Positions 1-6,858 of a stretch of DNA of 11,486 nt are shown piece after piece. The stretch comes from Methanothrix sp. (lineage in GTDB: Archaea; Halobacteriota; Methanosarcinia; Methanotrichales; Methanotrichaceae), in assembly GCA_028679775.1 (NCBI GenBank), contig JAJRAX010000305.1:1-11486 (forward strand). The letters are read 5' to 3'. How positions within the stretch are numbered: position 1 is the stretch's first letter; every line of letters begins with the position of its first letter. The position numbers and the translations under genes were made by a program. The notes under the pieces are model-generated. The model saw only the letters and a list, made by a program, of their open reading frames with translations. It did not search any database and was not told the DNA's origin.

Positions 1-1
1 A

Positions 2-70
2 AGCTTTGCAGGGTATTGGATCGAACGCTTCCTTGGTGGAGATGATTGGTATAAAAAGTTAGGTTTTTGA
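2..70 (+). CDS. C-terminal end of an unidentified protein (cut by window edge)
   Basis: An open frame enters from the left edge and stops at TGA 68-70. The last residues read SFAGYWIERFLGGDDWYKKL then GF. The composition (aromatic, Gly-Asp, Lys) looks protein-like, but 22 residues are too few to place in a family. It is followed by about 400 bases without a convincing gene, so it would be the last gene of its transcript. It could also be a chance open frame. Confidence 0.35.
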   Translation, partial: SFAGYWIERFLGGDDWYKKLGF

Positions 71-464
71 CTATAATAAACGGCTCGGAAGAACTACCCT
101 CATTATGTGCTTCATAAACCACTGAGCTGTTTATCCTCTCGTTTTAGTTGGATTGAATTTGGCTTTTGCTTCTTGTTGATTCCCCGGAACTTTTCTAGGG
201 TTTGCTTTCTTCGCTGCCAACGAAGAGAATCTCTCGTACGATCTTCTTGCTCAATAGCGTTTCTCCCCGCCCTCCCTATCAGTAGTTCCTTGTTTTTCCT
301 TGGTCTACCTATGATACACCCCTCCAATCTACTACCCTCTCTGCATCAAGTCCATTTTTGAATAAATAACAATTACTGTCAAATGATATAAATGTTTTGC
401 TTTATTACAGAGATTCGCCAATGCAATATATAAAATTGATAACTAAAATATGGACTCTAATTAA
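71..464. other. Gene-free stretch with an AT-rich patch
   Basis: No convincing gene is seen here. Positions 360-470 are strongly AT-rich, as in archaeal promoter or intergenic DNA. On the minus strand at about 112-327 a 71-codon frame contains IGRPRK and, some 14 residues later, RNAIE. That spacing faintly recalls the C-terminal GRP...R(N)xIEG pattern of IS5-like transposases. The hallmark GKFGxGKR that should follow is absent in all three frames, so this is at best a heavily decayed insertion sequence and may be chance. Confidence 0.3.
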
Positions 465-701
465 AATCCACTGCATGATGAGCCGGACGAACTATTCGCG
501 AAGATGTGCACGCATATCTGAAACGTGGGTTATCGCTGGTTCTGGGCATGGAGATCGGATATGTGATGCGGGATGCCAAAAAGTGATGAGTTAAATGCCT
601 AGAAATATGCCTCGGAGTTTGATGCGGGATATTATGGGCAGATATTGGAAATGGCGCAGGATGATGTGGCATTCGTCCTGAAACGCGATTTGCATGATTG
701 A
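465..701 (+). pseudogene. Frameshifted remnant of a small acidic/amphipathic protein
   Basis: A protein-like reading can be followed across three segments. Positions 465-502 give NPLHDEPDELFAK. Positions 503-583, one frame over, give DVHAYLKRG, GLSLVLGMEIGY and VMRDAKK. From about 582 the first frame returns with SDELNA, a TAG at 600-602, then KYASEFDAGYYGQILEMAQD and DVAFVLKRDLHD ending at TGA 699-701. The pieces have the alternating acidic, basic and hydrophobic make-up of a folded helical domain of about 75-80 residues, and they join sensibly end to end. I do not recognise the family. The two frame changes and one internal stop indicate a dead gene. No ribosome binding site is seen. The alternative is coincidence, since each segment is short. 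Confidence 0.4.
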
Positions 702-760
702 CTGCCGCTGCAAAGAGGATATTTACTCGTAAAAGCGTGCGAAAGTCCCATCCCCCGCAC

Positions 761-945
761 CTAGTTTTCCATGGCTTTCGAGTCAAATTCCACATTCTGC
801 ATCCGAGCAGCCACATTCAGGATCGCCCGAGGATGACTCTTGAGATACGTGCTCCTGACTATGGCCACAAATATCCGCTCGCTCGACCGGCCTGCTAACC
901 CAGCACGAGATCCCTGGCCAGATCCATTGCTGCCTTATACTCATT
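761..945 (-). pseudogene. Frameshifted remnant of an unidentified small protein
   Basis: On the minus strand a reading NEYKAAMDLARDLVLG (positions 945-898) meets a stop at 895-897. The adjacent frame continues from 901 with GLAGRSSERIFVAIVRSTYL, then KSHPRAILNVAARMQNVEF and DSKAMEN to a TAG at 761-763. The two halves overlap at the same Gly-Leu, which is what a single-base deletion or insertion would produce. The composition is that of a helical soluble protein. The reading begins inside the last codons of the DUF362 gene on the same strand and is blocked upstream by a stop at 946-948, so any original start is lost. The family is not recognised. Confidence 0.4.
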
Positions 946-3178
946 TTAAATTCTTCAGCAGGCTTCTCTTTTCATGCGCTCCCAGGTCCACACCCATCAG
1001 ATAGGCTACGGCATGAACTGCCATGGTGTTGAGAGGCCAGGTCAGGGCGAAGAACACAGCCAGCGTCTCGCCGAAGTGATAGCTCCACAAGCCGGCCAGA
1101 GAGCCGATCAGCTCCATGAGGCCTCCGGCGATGACTGCAACAATGAGAAGCGAGGCATTCCATTCAATAGAGTGCCGGGAGGAGTAAATCATCCCCAGTA
1201 TCGCCATGACCGCATACATGACCAGGACGAGGCTGCTTTCGCTCTTCTGTGCCAGGCCAAAATAGCCCTCCCAATAGAAGAACAGAGCGTTGGCCACCAG
1301 GACCAGAGACAGAGGAAGGACCTTCCAGCGTCTCAGCCGTTCAAAGATGCCCAGATTCGAAATCCATTGACTGAGCAGGTCTGAGACCTGAAGGACGGAG
1401 AGCATCATCACCATCCATCCGCATACGATATAGATAAACGAGGTCTTTTCATCAATTGCACTGCTGTAATTGTATGCGAGCAGATTATTATGGACGTTTA
1501 TTGATTCAACGACATAGGCAGCAAGGCCGGATATGGCCAGCAATGCTGCAAAATGAATGGTCTTCATCCGGACGGCTGCCACGAATCCCAGGGCGATGCC
1601 AAGGAGCATGCCCAGCTCATAGACGAGAGAGGATCTGGCGAAATATCCGTTCAAGCTGTAGCCGATAGCACAGCCCAGGGCCACCAGGACCATGAGGTTG
1701 ATGTTGATCACCCGGCGGGCCACATCCTGTGCGGTGCTCCTATTATCCTTAATGACAGGATAGATGGCATCCTGCAGGAATTTCAGGGCAGCGGGCATGA
1801 GGTATCGGAAGATCGGCAGGCGGGACAGATCATAGAGCAGAAAGTCTGCGCCGATGTTAAAAAGCGTCTGCCAGCCGGGAAACATGAGGACGACTTCGAT
1901 GGCCCATTCGTAAAAATCTTTGATCTCTATCCTGGGCTTTTCCCATGCACCGTCTTTGATATGGGAATAAGGCAGGCTGCTTAAGTTGAACTGAATAGAT
2001 GCATCGCCCAGACCTGCTTCATGGGCCTTTCTGATATGAATAATATCCATAGGGCGGTAGCCCATCATCTGGCAGGCAACTGAATCGGCCTGGACCACGT
2101 CATCCGAGGCGATGATGGTCTGGTAATAAACCGGCTCGGCAGAAAGTGGGCCTATGGCCTCGCCTCCCACGCTTCCATCGATTACTGCCAGGTTCGGGAC
2201 AAAGGCGGAGTTGATCTCGAATATAACGTCCTCAATGCTCTTTTTATGGAATTTGGCTTTGTCAATGTCCGGAAAGGTTCCGTACATGTTTTTCATGGCC
2301 AGTGTCACGCCTGTGAGCAGGTGGGTTTTCATAGCAGAGACTGATATTATCACGTCTGCCTCTATCGCCTCGATAGAGACTTTTTCGGTCCCCAGAGCAC
2401 TGTCTGGCCCGAAGTCGAAATTGACTATTGTCTTCTCCGAGAGATTGACAAGGTCCACACCCTTCTCCTCTGCCCATTTGAGATAACCTGAGTCGTTAGC
2501 TGCCTGCTGGAATTTAATCCATACCATATCGGCATCTGCGAATGTGGCAACGCCCCCTGCCTCGCGAATCAGGTTGCATAGCTCATCTGACACATCAATG
2601 CTGGTAAAGGTGCTCTTGTTCTCAGGCACTCCTCCACAGATGTTGACTTTAACCAGGACTTTGTCACCATTCTTGACGAAGTTGCCCATTCCACCCAGCC
2701 GTTCAATGGCTGCTCTGACGCATTTTCTTGCATCTTCACCCCGCTCTACGGCAGTATGAGAATCGAATGTGCTCTTCCTCACCATCCTGCGGCTTTTGTT
2801 CTTGACATCAGCATATGTGCAGGTTCTGGTGGAGATATACTTTTTTTTCTCTCTGAGAAGGGCAAAGGCATAGCCTGCAAATATCCAGACCGGGTAAAGC
2901 AGGAAAAGGAAAAGAACTGCTATTTGAGGAACCTGATCTTTATGGATCTTTGTAATATTCGTATGAAACATGAATTCTGATCCGGTCTGGTTTGAGAAGA
3001 AGGGAAAAGTACAGCGGATCATGTCTGCATAAAGAAGAACGCTGAAGGCGATGAATATCAGAGCGACACCTAGCCCAATTACTATCTTGGCATGTCTGCT
3101 CCAATCCAGTCTTCTTCCCAGGAGGAAGATAGCAAGTCCTGAAAAAACAAGCAGTGGTGGATCTATCAGAAAGCTCAT
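941..3178 (-). CDS. Membrane-anchored DUF362 protein with C-terminal multi-pass membrane domain
   Basis: This is a 745-residue protein of unknown function. Residues about 8-24, 32-51 and 86-107 are hydrophobic, giving two or three N-terminal membrane segments. Residues about 130-400 form a DUF362 domain, shown by KVLVKVNICGG (173-183), the hallmark AMKTHLLTG...MKNMYG (282-300) and NLAVIDGSVGGE..GP (329-344). Many DUF362 proteins carry a four-cysteine ferredoxin-like segment; none is visible here. Residues about 490-730 are hydrophobic with roughly seven or eight membrane segments, and two copies of an ExI-x8-Y pattern (E558/Y569 and E689/Y700) suggest an internal duplication. This part loosely resembles carotenoid-pathway membrane proteins such as CruF, but that is only an impression. 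The ATG at 3178 is preceded five bases away by GAGGTG. The gene is apparently monocistronic. The DUF362 call is solid; the role is unknown. Confidence 0.88.
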   Translation of the reverse strand: MSFLIDPPLLVFSGLAIFLLGRRLDWSRHAKIVIGLGVALIFIAFSVLLYADMIRCTFPFFSNQTGSEFMFHTNITKIHKDQVPQIAVLFLFLLYPVWIFAGYAFALLREKKKYISTRTCTYADVKNKSRRMVRKSTFDSHTAVERGEDARKCVRAAIERLGGMGNFVKNGDKVLVKVNICGGVPENKSTFTSIDVSDELCNLIREAGGVATFADADMVWIKFQQAANDSGYLKWAEEKGVDLVNLSEKTIVNFDFGPDSALGTEKVSIEAIEADVIISVSAMKTHLLTGVTLAMKNMYGTFPDIDKAKFHKKSIEDVIFEINSAFVPNLAVIDGSVGGEAIGPLSAEPVYYQTIIASDDVVQADSVACQMMGYRPMDIIHIRKAHEAGLGDASIQFNLSSLPYSHIKDGAWEKPRIEIKDFYEWAIEVVLMFPGWQTLFNIGADFLLYDLSRLPIFRYLMPAALKFLQDAIYPVIKDNRSTAQDVARRVININLMVLVALGCAIGYSLNGYFARSSLVYELGMLLGIALGFVAAVRMKTIHFAALLAISGLAAYVVESINVHNNLLAYNYSSAIDEKTSFIYIVCGWMVMMLSVLQVSDLLSQWISNLGIFERLRRWKVLPLSLVLVANALFFYWEGYFGLAQKSESSLVLVMYAVMAILGMIYSSRHSIEWNASLLIVAVIAGGLMELIGSLAGLWSYHFGETLAVFFALTWPLNTMAVHAVAYLMGVDLGAHEKRSLLKNLK

Positions 3179-3183
3179 CTGAA

Positions 3184-3189
3184 CACCTC
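3184..3189 (-). promoter_or_regulatory. Ribosome binding site for the DUF362 gene
   Basis: On the minus strand GAGGTG lies five bases before the ATG at 3178. It matches the archaeal 16S rRNA anti-Shine-Dalgarno sequence and fixes the start. Confidence 0.7.
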
Positions 3190-3236
3190 AATTACCTAGT
3201 TTGATCCTCATCCGAAAAAAGACCATTTTGTGCAAT

Positions 3237-3244
3237 CAATATAC
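3237..3244 (-). promoter_or_regulatory. Candidate TATA box for the DUF362 gene
   Basis: GTATATTG on the minus strand lies about 60 bases before the start codon, preceded by GGA. A transcript starting 25 bases downstream would have a leader of about 35-40 bases containing the GAGGTG site. The surrounding 3190-3400 gap is AT-rich and holds no convincing gene. Confidence 0.4.
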
Positions 3245-3401
3245 TCCATTTGTCGCAGTATGTAATATTGACCTGAGTGCAAAGGCGGGACGCAAGATTC
3301 ATAGTAATAACGATGATTTAATGTATTTAGATATTTTGCAAAAGGATTTTTCACGCGAAGTCATAAAATTAAAAAAGAGTCATTGGATTGCCTGAAAAAT
3401 A

Positions 3402-3821
3402 TTAATTGAAAATGGCAAATGCCAGAGTTGATACTCTCTTGTCCTGTATGCCTGACGCGCCCAATTTGATTGCACCATTATCAGATGTCGTGTTTGCCGA
3501 GCTATCAGTTACAGGGCCAACTGCAAAGCCATTCTGACTCGCATTGCCAGTCTGACTAAGGGATGAATTGGCGTCCAATGGCAGATCTTGCGAGAGCGAT
3601 TTCGCATTCAATGTGGTCTGATCTCCCAGGTTATCTCTCATAAACTCATCGAAGCTCGACATGTCGACGTTGAATCCAGGGTCATCCAGGAAGTTGTATG
3701 AAGAACCGCCGCTGGATAATCCGCAAGATCCTCCACAGCCCCCTTCTGCATAAGGAAGATAGATGAAGGCAGATGACATGACCGCCAATAACGAAATCAC
3801 ATGCTTAATACTAATTCCCAT
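3402..3821 (-). CDS. Small secreted protein, Gly/Cys-rich near the N terminus, unknown function
   Basis: A 139-residue protein with a signal peptide: basic start MGISIKH, hydrophobic VISLLAVMSSAFIYLPYA to about residue 25, and probable cleavage after YA. The mature end begins EGGCGGSCGLSSGGSS with two cysteines (about 29 and 33) four apart, which could form a disulfide, bind a metal or be modified. Then follows an acidic segment FLDDPGFNVDMSSFDEFMRD and a Ser/Asn/Thr-rich tail with three N-glycosylation sequons (NSS, NAS, NTT). No known domain is recognised. The low-complexity composition suggests a cell-surface or exported peptide. The start is weakly supported because no clear ribosome binding site precedes it; a hairpin abuts the ATG. 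It is divergent from the 2TM gene. T-rich sequence after the stop may end transcription. Confidence 0.7.
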   Translation of the reverse strand: MGISIKHVISLLAVMSSAFIYLPYAEGGCGGSCGLSSGGSSYNFLDDPGFNVDMSSFDEFMRDNLGDQTTLNAKSLSQDLPLDANSSLSQTGNASQNGFAVGPVTDSSANTTSDNGAIKLGASGIQDKRVSTLAFAIFN

Positions 3822-3822
3822 A

Positions 3823-3840
3823 GGCTCGTCGATTGGAGCC
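3823..3840 (-). promoter_or_regulatory. Short hairpin abutting the start codon of the small secreted protein gene
   Basis: GGCTC and GAGCC form a perfect 5-bp stem around an 8-base loop, ending one base before the ATG. In the mRNA it would occupy the place where a ribosome binding site is expected, and none is otherwise visible. It could modulate translation or be chance. Confidence 0.25.
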
Positions 3841-3911
3841 TGCGGTTAAAAGCCCGTCGATAGTTGGACAAGATTTAGGCCAATCAAGAAATTTGTAAAA
3901 TATTCCATAAA

Positions 3912-3919
3912 CTATAAAT
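3912..3919 (+). promoter_or_regulatory. TATA box for the 2TM gene
   Basis: CTATAAAT lies 35-42 bases before the start codon, in an AT-rich divergent intergenic region. A transcription start about 25 bases downstream would give a very short leader that still contains the AGGTGA site at 3945-3950. Confidence 0.55.
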
Positions 3920-3944
3920 CTTGTAACAGTACTATGGTATTGGT

Positions 3945-3950
3945 AGGTGA
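3945..3950 (+). promoter_or_regulatory. Ribosome binding site of the 2TM gene
   Basis: AGGTGA is a strong archaeal Shine-Dalgarno match. It sits three bases before the first ATG (3954) and six before the second (3957). By spacing the second ATG is the likelier start, which would shorten the protein by one residue. Confidence 0.65.
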
Positions 3951-3953
3951 AAA

Positions 3954-4238
3954 ATGATGGCCGGAACACTGGATGAATACAAGAGGCTCTTCCGAGAAGC
4001 TACGGTCTCGGACCAAATGAAACTATTTAAGCTTCATATAGCTATTTATCTAGTAGTGAACATTATTTGGCTGGTATTGAACATGATGGGGTCAATAGAG
4101 ATAGAACCATCTTGGGCCATATATTATTCGCCAATAGGATGGGGTCTTCTGGTAATTGTTCACTATTGGTTCTATGTCCGAGGTGCTGAGAACCTTTGCA
4201 GGCTCAGGGAAGAGATGGTAGAATCAAAGATAAAGTAA
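3954..4238 (+). CDS. 2TM-domain small membrane protein
   Basis: A 94-residue protein matching the 2TM domain family, whose function is unknown. A charged N-terminal segment (residues 1-25) is followed by a membrane helix at about 26-46 with the family pattern H28xxxY32xxxN36. A short linker carries W54. A second helix at about 57-76 begins with P60-x-G62-W63-G64 and contains H70. The tail is charged (NLCRLREEMVE). Length and motif order are typical of stand-alone 2TM proteins. Related domains also occur fused to sensor or regulatory proteins, but no partner domain is present here. It has its own TATA box and ribosome binding site. The next intact plus-strand gene is almost 700 bases away, so it is probably transcribed alone. 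Confidence 0.8.
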   Translation: MMAGTLDEYKRLFREATVSDQMKLFKLHIAIYLVVNIIWLVLNMMGSIEIEPSWAIYYSPIGWGLLVIVHYWFYVRGAENLCRLREEMVESKIK

Positions 4239-4239
4239 T

Positions 4240-4254
4240 TTCTTTCGGAAAGAA
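4240..4254 (+). terminator. Weak hairpin just after the 2TM gene
   Basis: TTCTTT, loop CGG, AAAGAA forms a 6-bp AT-rich stem starting two bases after the stop codon. No T-run follows, so its role as a terminator is doubtful. Confidence 0.2.
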
Positions 4255-4434
4255 CTAACCTCTCGTTGGTCTTAAAGAGCGCAAGCTCCCTCTGAAGTGC
4301 ATCTCGAATTATGGGATATTCATCGGAGTTTTTAGCATCAGCTCCCATAATTGTATTCATATTACGCATTAGAATAAAATCCTTATGGCAGAGATCGGCA
4401 GGGCCATACCAGACAGACCGATAGAGTGACGGCC
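4244..4434 (-). pseudogene. Possible coding remnant on the minus strand, unidentified
   Basis: The minus-strand frame reads SLYRSVWYGPADLCHKDF, then ILMRNMNTIMGADAKNSDEY and PIIRDALQRELALFKTNERL without a stop. The composition is that of an ordinary soluble protein, unlike the rest of the open frame. To the right (above about 4434) the frame becomes antisense to the methyltransferase remnant, and to the left it runs into the 2TM gene. A truncated gene fragment bounded by a rearrangement would explain this. No family is recognised, and chance is a real alternative. Confidence 0.22.
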
Positions 4435-4879
4435 CATCTGCAGCATCTCCTTTTCCACCCACGTGTCCGAGCGCGCCCGCCTGGGAGAGCAGCTGCAGTA
4501 GCTTTACGCCGACGGCAAGTGTTCCGAGATCCTTCCCCCGGTGAATGTCTGCCTGCCCAAGGACGAAGCGGGGAGCAACATCTCCGAAAAGGAAAAATCG
4601 GATGTCGTGCACGACCTTCTGGTCTTCCTCGCGGAGCGGATGCTGGAGATGAACAAACAGAAGCTAACCATCGATCCGGCCCGCTGGGAGCCCATGGCGC
4701 GGGCCGAGTTCGAGGGTCGCTTCGCAAGCTCGGGCCGCTTCGAGAGAGGATCGAGAGGACTGACGAGCTGATCTACGGCTGCGCGGCTGCACGGGCTCAT
4801 GGACGAGGGGATCTGGGGTGATCGGGATTGCGGATGGGGTGTAAAAGCAGACTCAAACTCCACCAAAACCTTGAATTAA
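4430..4879 (+). pseudogene. Decayed C-terminal end of a restriction-modification type DNA methyltransferase
   Basis: In one frame FSTHVSERARLGEQLQ, a TAG (4499-4501), then LYADGKCSEILPPVNVCLPK, DEAGSNISEKEKSDVVHDLL, VFLAERMLEMNKQKLT and DPARWEPMARAEFEG can be read. A shift near 4712 gives SLRKLGPLRERIERTDELIY. A shift back near 4780 gives AARLHGLMDEGIWGD, ending at TAA 4877-4879. The pattern (helical tail with LAERMLEMNK, then IERTDELIYxLxGLxxEGI) resembles the C-terminal tail of Eco57I-like or type IIG enzymes and related large methyltransferases, where (T/I)DxxVYxLYGLTxEEI is common. The catalytic domains are absent, so this is a fragment, with two frameshifts and a stop. Confidence that it is a dead coding fragment is moderate; confidence in the family is lower. 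Confidence 0.45.
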
Positions 4880-4904
4880 TAGTCTCGCAAATCCAAATCC
4901 TATC

Positions 4905-4910
4905 AGGTGA
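4905..4910 (+). promoter_or_regulatory. Ribosome binding site that fixes the TTG start of thrS
   Basis: AGGTGA lies six bases before the TTG at 4917. No ATG in frame gives the conserved MQLLLIH N terminus. An AT-rich TATA-like stretch (TTGAATTAATAG, 4871-4882) lies upstream and may be the core promoter. Confidence 0.75.
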
Positions 4911-4916
4911 CCCCTA

Positions 4917-6782
4917 TTGCAATTGTTATTAATCCACTCTGATTTCATCGAGTTCGAGGCCAAGCGGCCCACCAAGATGGCAGAAGAGATCGAAGAATCG
5001 GCCAAGAAAGGCCGTCTGGAGGAAGCCCTCTGTGCCTTTATTGCTGTAGAGAAGTTCGACGAGGACGACACAGATGCTGTGGTGGCTGAAGCCAGCAAGC
5101 AGATCAGCGACGTGGCCGGCCAGGTGCATGCGGCCCGCATCATGATCTACCCCTATGCCCACTTGAGCTCTCAGCTCTCGACTCCGGCAACTGCCGTCAA
5201 AATCCTCAAAGGCATGCAGGAGGTACTCCAAGGCAACTATGAGGTCATGCGTGCCCCCTTCGGCTGGTACAAGGCATTCACCATCAGCTGCAAAGGCCAT
5301 CCGCTCTCCGAGCTGTCCCGCACCATAAGGCTCGGCGAGGGCGAGGTCGTCTCTGAGGCCCTCAAGTCCGAGGCCAAGGCAGTCTCCTACTGGAAGGTGC
5401 TCGATTTAGACGGCAAACTGATTGATGTTGATAAGTTCGACTTCGAAGGCCACGTGAACCTCAAGAAGTTTGCCAACTACGAGATCTCCAAGGCCCGCGC
5501 CGTTGACCGTGTCCCGCCCCACGTGGAGCTGATGAGGCGCTTGGAACTTGTCGATTACGAGCCAGGCTCAGATCCGGGCAACATGCGCTACTACCCTAAG
5601 GGGCGATTGGTGAAGTCGCTTCTTGAGAACTACGTGCTGGACAAGGCCACAGACATGGGCGCAATGGAGGTCGAGACCCCCATCATGTACGACATGGAGC
5701 ACCCCACGCTCAAAAAGTACTTGGACCGATTCCCGGCCCGTCAGTACCAGATCGAGGCTGACAAGAAGAAGCTCTTCCTGAGGTTCGCAGCATGCTTTGG
5801 CCAGTTCCTCATGGGCCACGACATGACCATCTCCTACAAGTCCATGCCCCTCAAGATGTTCGAGATTACCCGATACTCCTTCCGTCGCGAGCAGCGCGGT
5901 GAACTGGTGGGCATCCGGCGGCTGCGGGCCTTCACCATGCCAGACATGCACACCCTCACCCGCGACATGAATTCGGCTATGGAGGAGTTTCGAAAGCAGT
6001 ACCAGGCCAGCATCGCAGTCCTCAATGATGTGGGTATCGACCTGGCCGACTACGAGGTGGCCATCCGCTTCACCAAGGGCTTCTACAACGAGAACCATGA
6101 GTTCATTGAAGGCCTTGTGGACATAGTCAAGAAGCCTGTGCTCATCGAGATGTGGGATGAGAGATTCTTCTACTTCGTCCTCAAGTTCGAGTTCAACTTC
6201 GTCGATACCATGGACAAGGCCAGTGCTCTTGCCACAGTGCAGATCGATGTGGAGAACGCTGAACGCTACGACATCACCTACATCGATGAGGCTGGTGAGA
6301 GACAGCGGCCGATTCTGCTGCACTGCTCCCCATCCGGAGCCATAGAGCGGGTGATGTACGCCCTCTTGGAAAAGGCGGCTCGCCTCTCTGAAAGTGGCAA
6401 GCTTCCAATGCTTGAAACCTGGCTGTCGCCAACGCAAGTCAGAGTCATACCTGTGGCAGAGAGGCACCTGGCCCAGGCCAAGGAGGTCGCCGGACAGCTT
6501 GGATTCAGAACGGACATCGACGACCGCGATGAGACTGTTGGCAAGAAAATCCGAGATGCAGGCCGCGAATGGGTTCCCTACGTTGTGGTGATCGGGGACG
6601 AGGAGATGACCTCCGGAAGCCTGACCGTAACCGTGAGGGCCGATTCTACACCGAAATCCCCTGTCAAGGTCAAGATGTCGGTGGAGGATCTGAGAAAGAG
6701 GATCTCTGAAGAGACGGTAGGCAAGCCATGGCGCAGACTGGCGCTGCCCATAAAGCTCTCGGAGCGGCCAAAGTTCATTTGA
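4917..6782 (+). CDS. thrS: Threonyl-tRNA synthetase, archaeal type
   Basis: This cytosolic class II aminoacyl-tRNA synthetase joins L-threonine to tRNA(Thr) using ATP. Its 621 residues match the usual archaeal length. Residues 1-145 form the archaeal editing domain, related to D-aminoacyl-tRNA deacylase, which removes mischarged serine; YAHLS (80-84), FGWYKAF (115-121) and CKGHPLSE (125-132) are its landmarks. The catalytic core follows. The zinc ligands are C293, H345 and H469. Motif 2 centres on FRRE (322-325), and motif 3 is GAIER (474-478). Residues about 505-610 are the anticodon-binding domain ([23 protein letters not shown]). The start is TTG, supported by AGGTGA and the conserved MQLLLIH. 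The gene is alone on its strand, between a decayed gene and a convergent secreted-protein gene. Nothing in the sequence looks defective. Confidence 0.97.
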   Translation: MQLLLIHSDFIEFEAKRPTKMAEEIEESAKKGRLEEALCAFIAVEKFDEDDTDAVVAEASKQISDVAGQVHAARIMIYPYAHLSSQLSTPATAVKILKGMQEVLQGNYEVMRAPFGWYKAFTISCKGHPLSELSRTIRLGEGEVVSEALKSEAKAVSYWKVLDLDGKLIDVDKFDFEGHVNLKKFANYEISKARAVDRVPPHVELMRRLELVDYEPGSDPGNMRYYPKGRLVKSLLENYVLDKATDMGAMEVETPIMYDMEHPTLKKYLDRFPARQYQIEADKKKLFLRFAACFGQFLMGHDMTISYKSMPLKMFEITRYSFRREQRGELVGIRRLRAFTMPDMHTLTRDMNSAMEEFRKQYQASIAVLNDVGIDLADYEVAIRFTKGFYNENHEFIEGLVDIVKKPVLIEMWDERFFYFVLKFEFNFVDTMDKASALATVQIDVENAERYDITYIDEAGERQRPILLHCSPSGAIERVMYALLEKAARLSESGKLPMLETWLSPTQVRVIPVAERHLAQAKEVAGQLGFRTDIDDRDETVGKKIRDAGREWVPYVVVIGDEEMTSGSLTVTVRADSTPKSPVKVKMSVEDLRKRISEETVGKPWRRLALPIKLSERPKFI

Positions 6783-6802
6783 TGCTCAAAGAACAGGCAG
6801 AA

Positions 6803-6858
6803 GGCCGCAAGCACTGAGCTATCATTCAGGTGTCGCTGCGGCCAATAAACTTTTTTTT
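6803..6858 (+). terminator. Hairpin plus T-run after thrS
   Basis: GGCCGCA (6803-6809) pairs perfectly with TGCGGCC (6837-6843), and imperfect pairing continues inward. Seven bases later come eight Ts (6851-6858). This is a plausible end of the thrS transcript. The T-run directly abuts the stop codon of the convergent beta-helix gene. Confidence 0.5.

Noticed and set aside
112..327. Minus-strand frame with IGRPRK and RNAIE, suggestive of an IS5-like transposase tail
   Set aside because: The expected GKFGxGKR stretch is missing in all frames and the rest does not resemble a transposase. It is too weak to call a mobile element.
457..816. 119-codon minus-strand open frame in the left intergenic region
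   Set aside because: His/Pro/Arg-rich and low in natural protein character. The opposite strand at 465-701 gives a better coding reading.
3201..3395. Plus-strand 64-codon frame in the AT-rich gap upstream of the DUF362 gene
   Set aside because: It has a TTG start, no ribosome binding site and no recognisable motif, and it overlaps the probable DUF362 promoter. Only the last 24 codons look mildly protein-like.
5568..6467. 299-codon minus-strand open frame inside thrS
   Set aside because: It is antisense to a clearly functional thrS, and its His/Val/Leu-rich composition is what antisense of biased codons gives.
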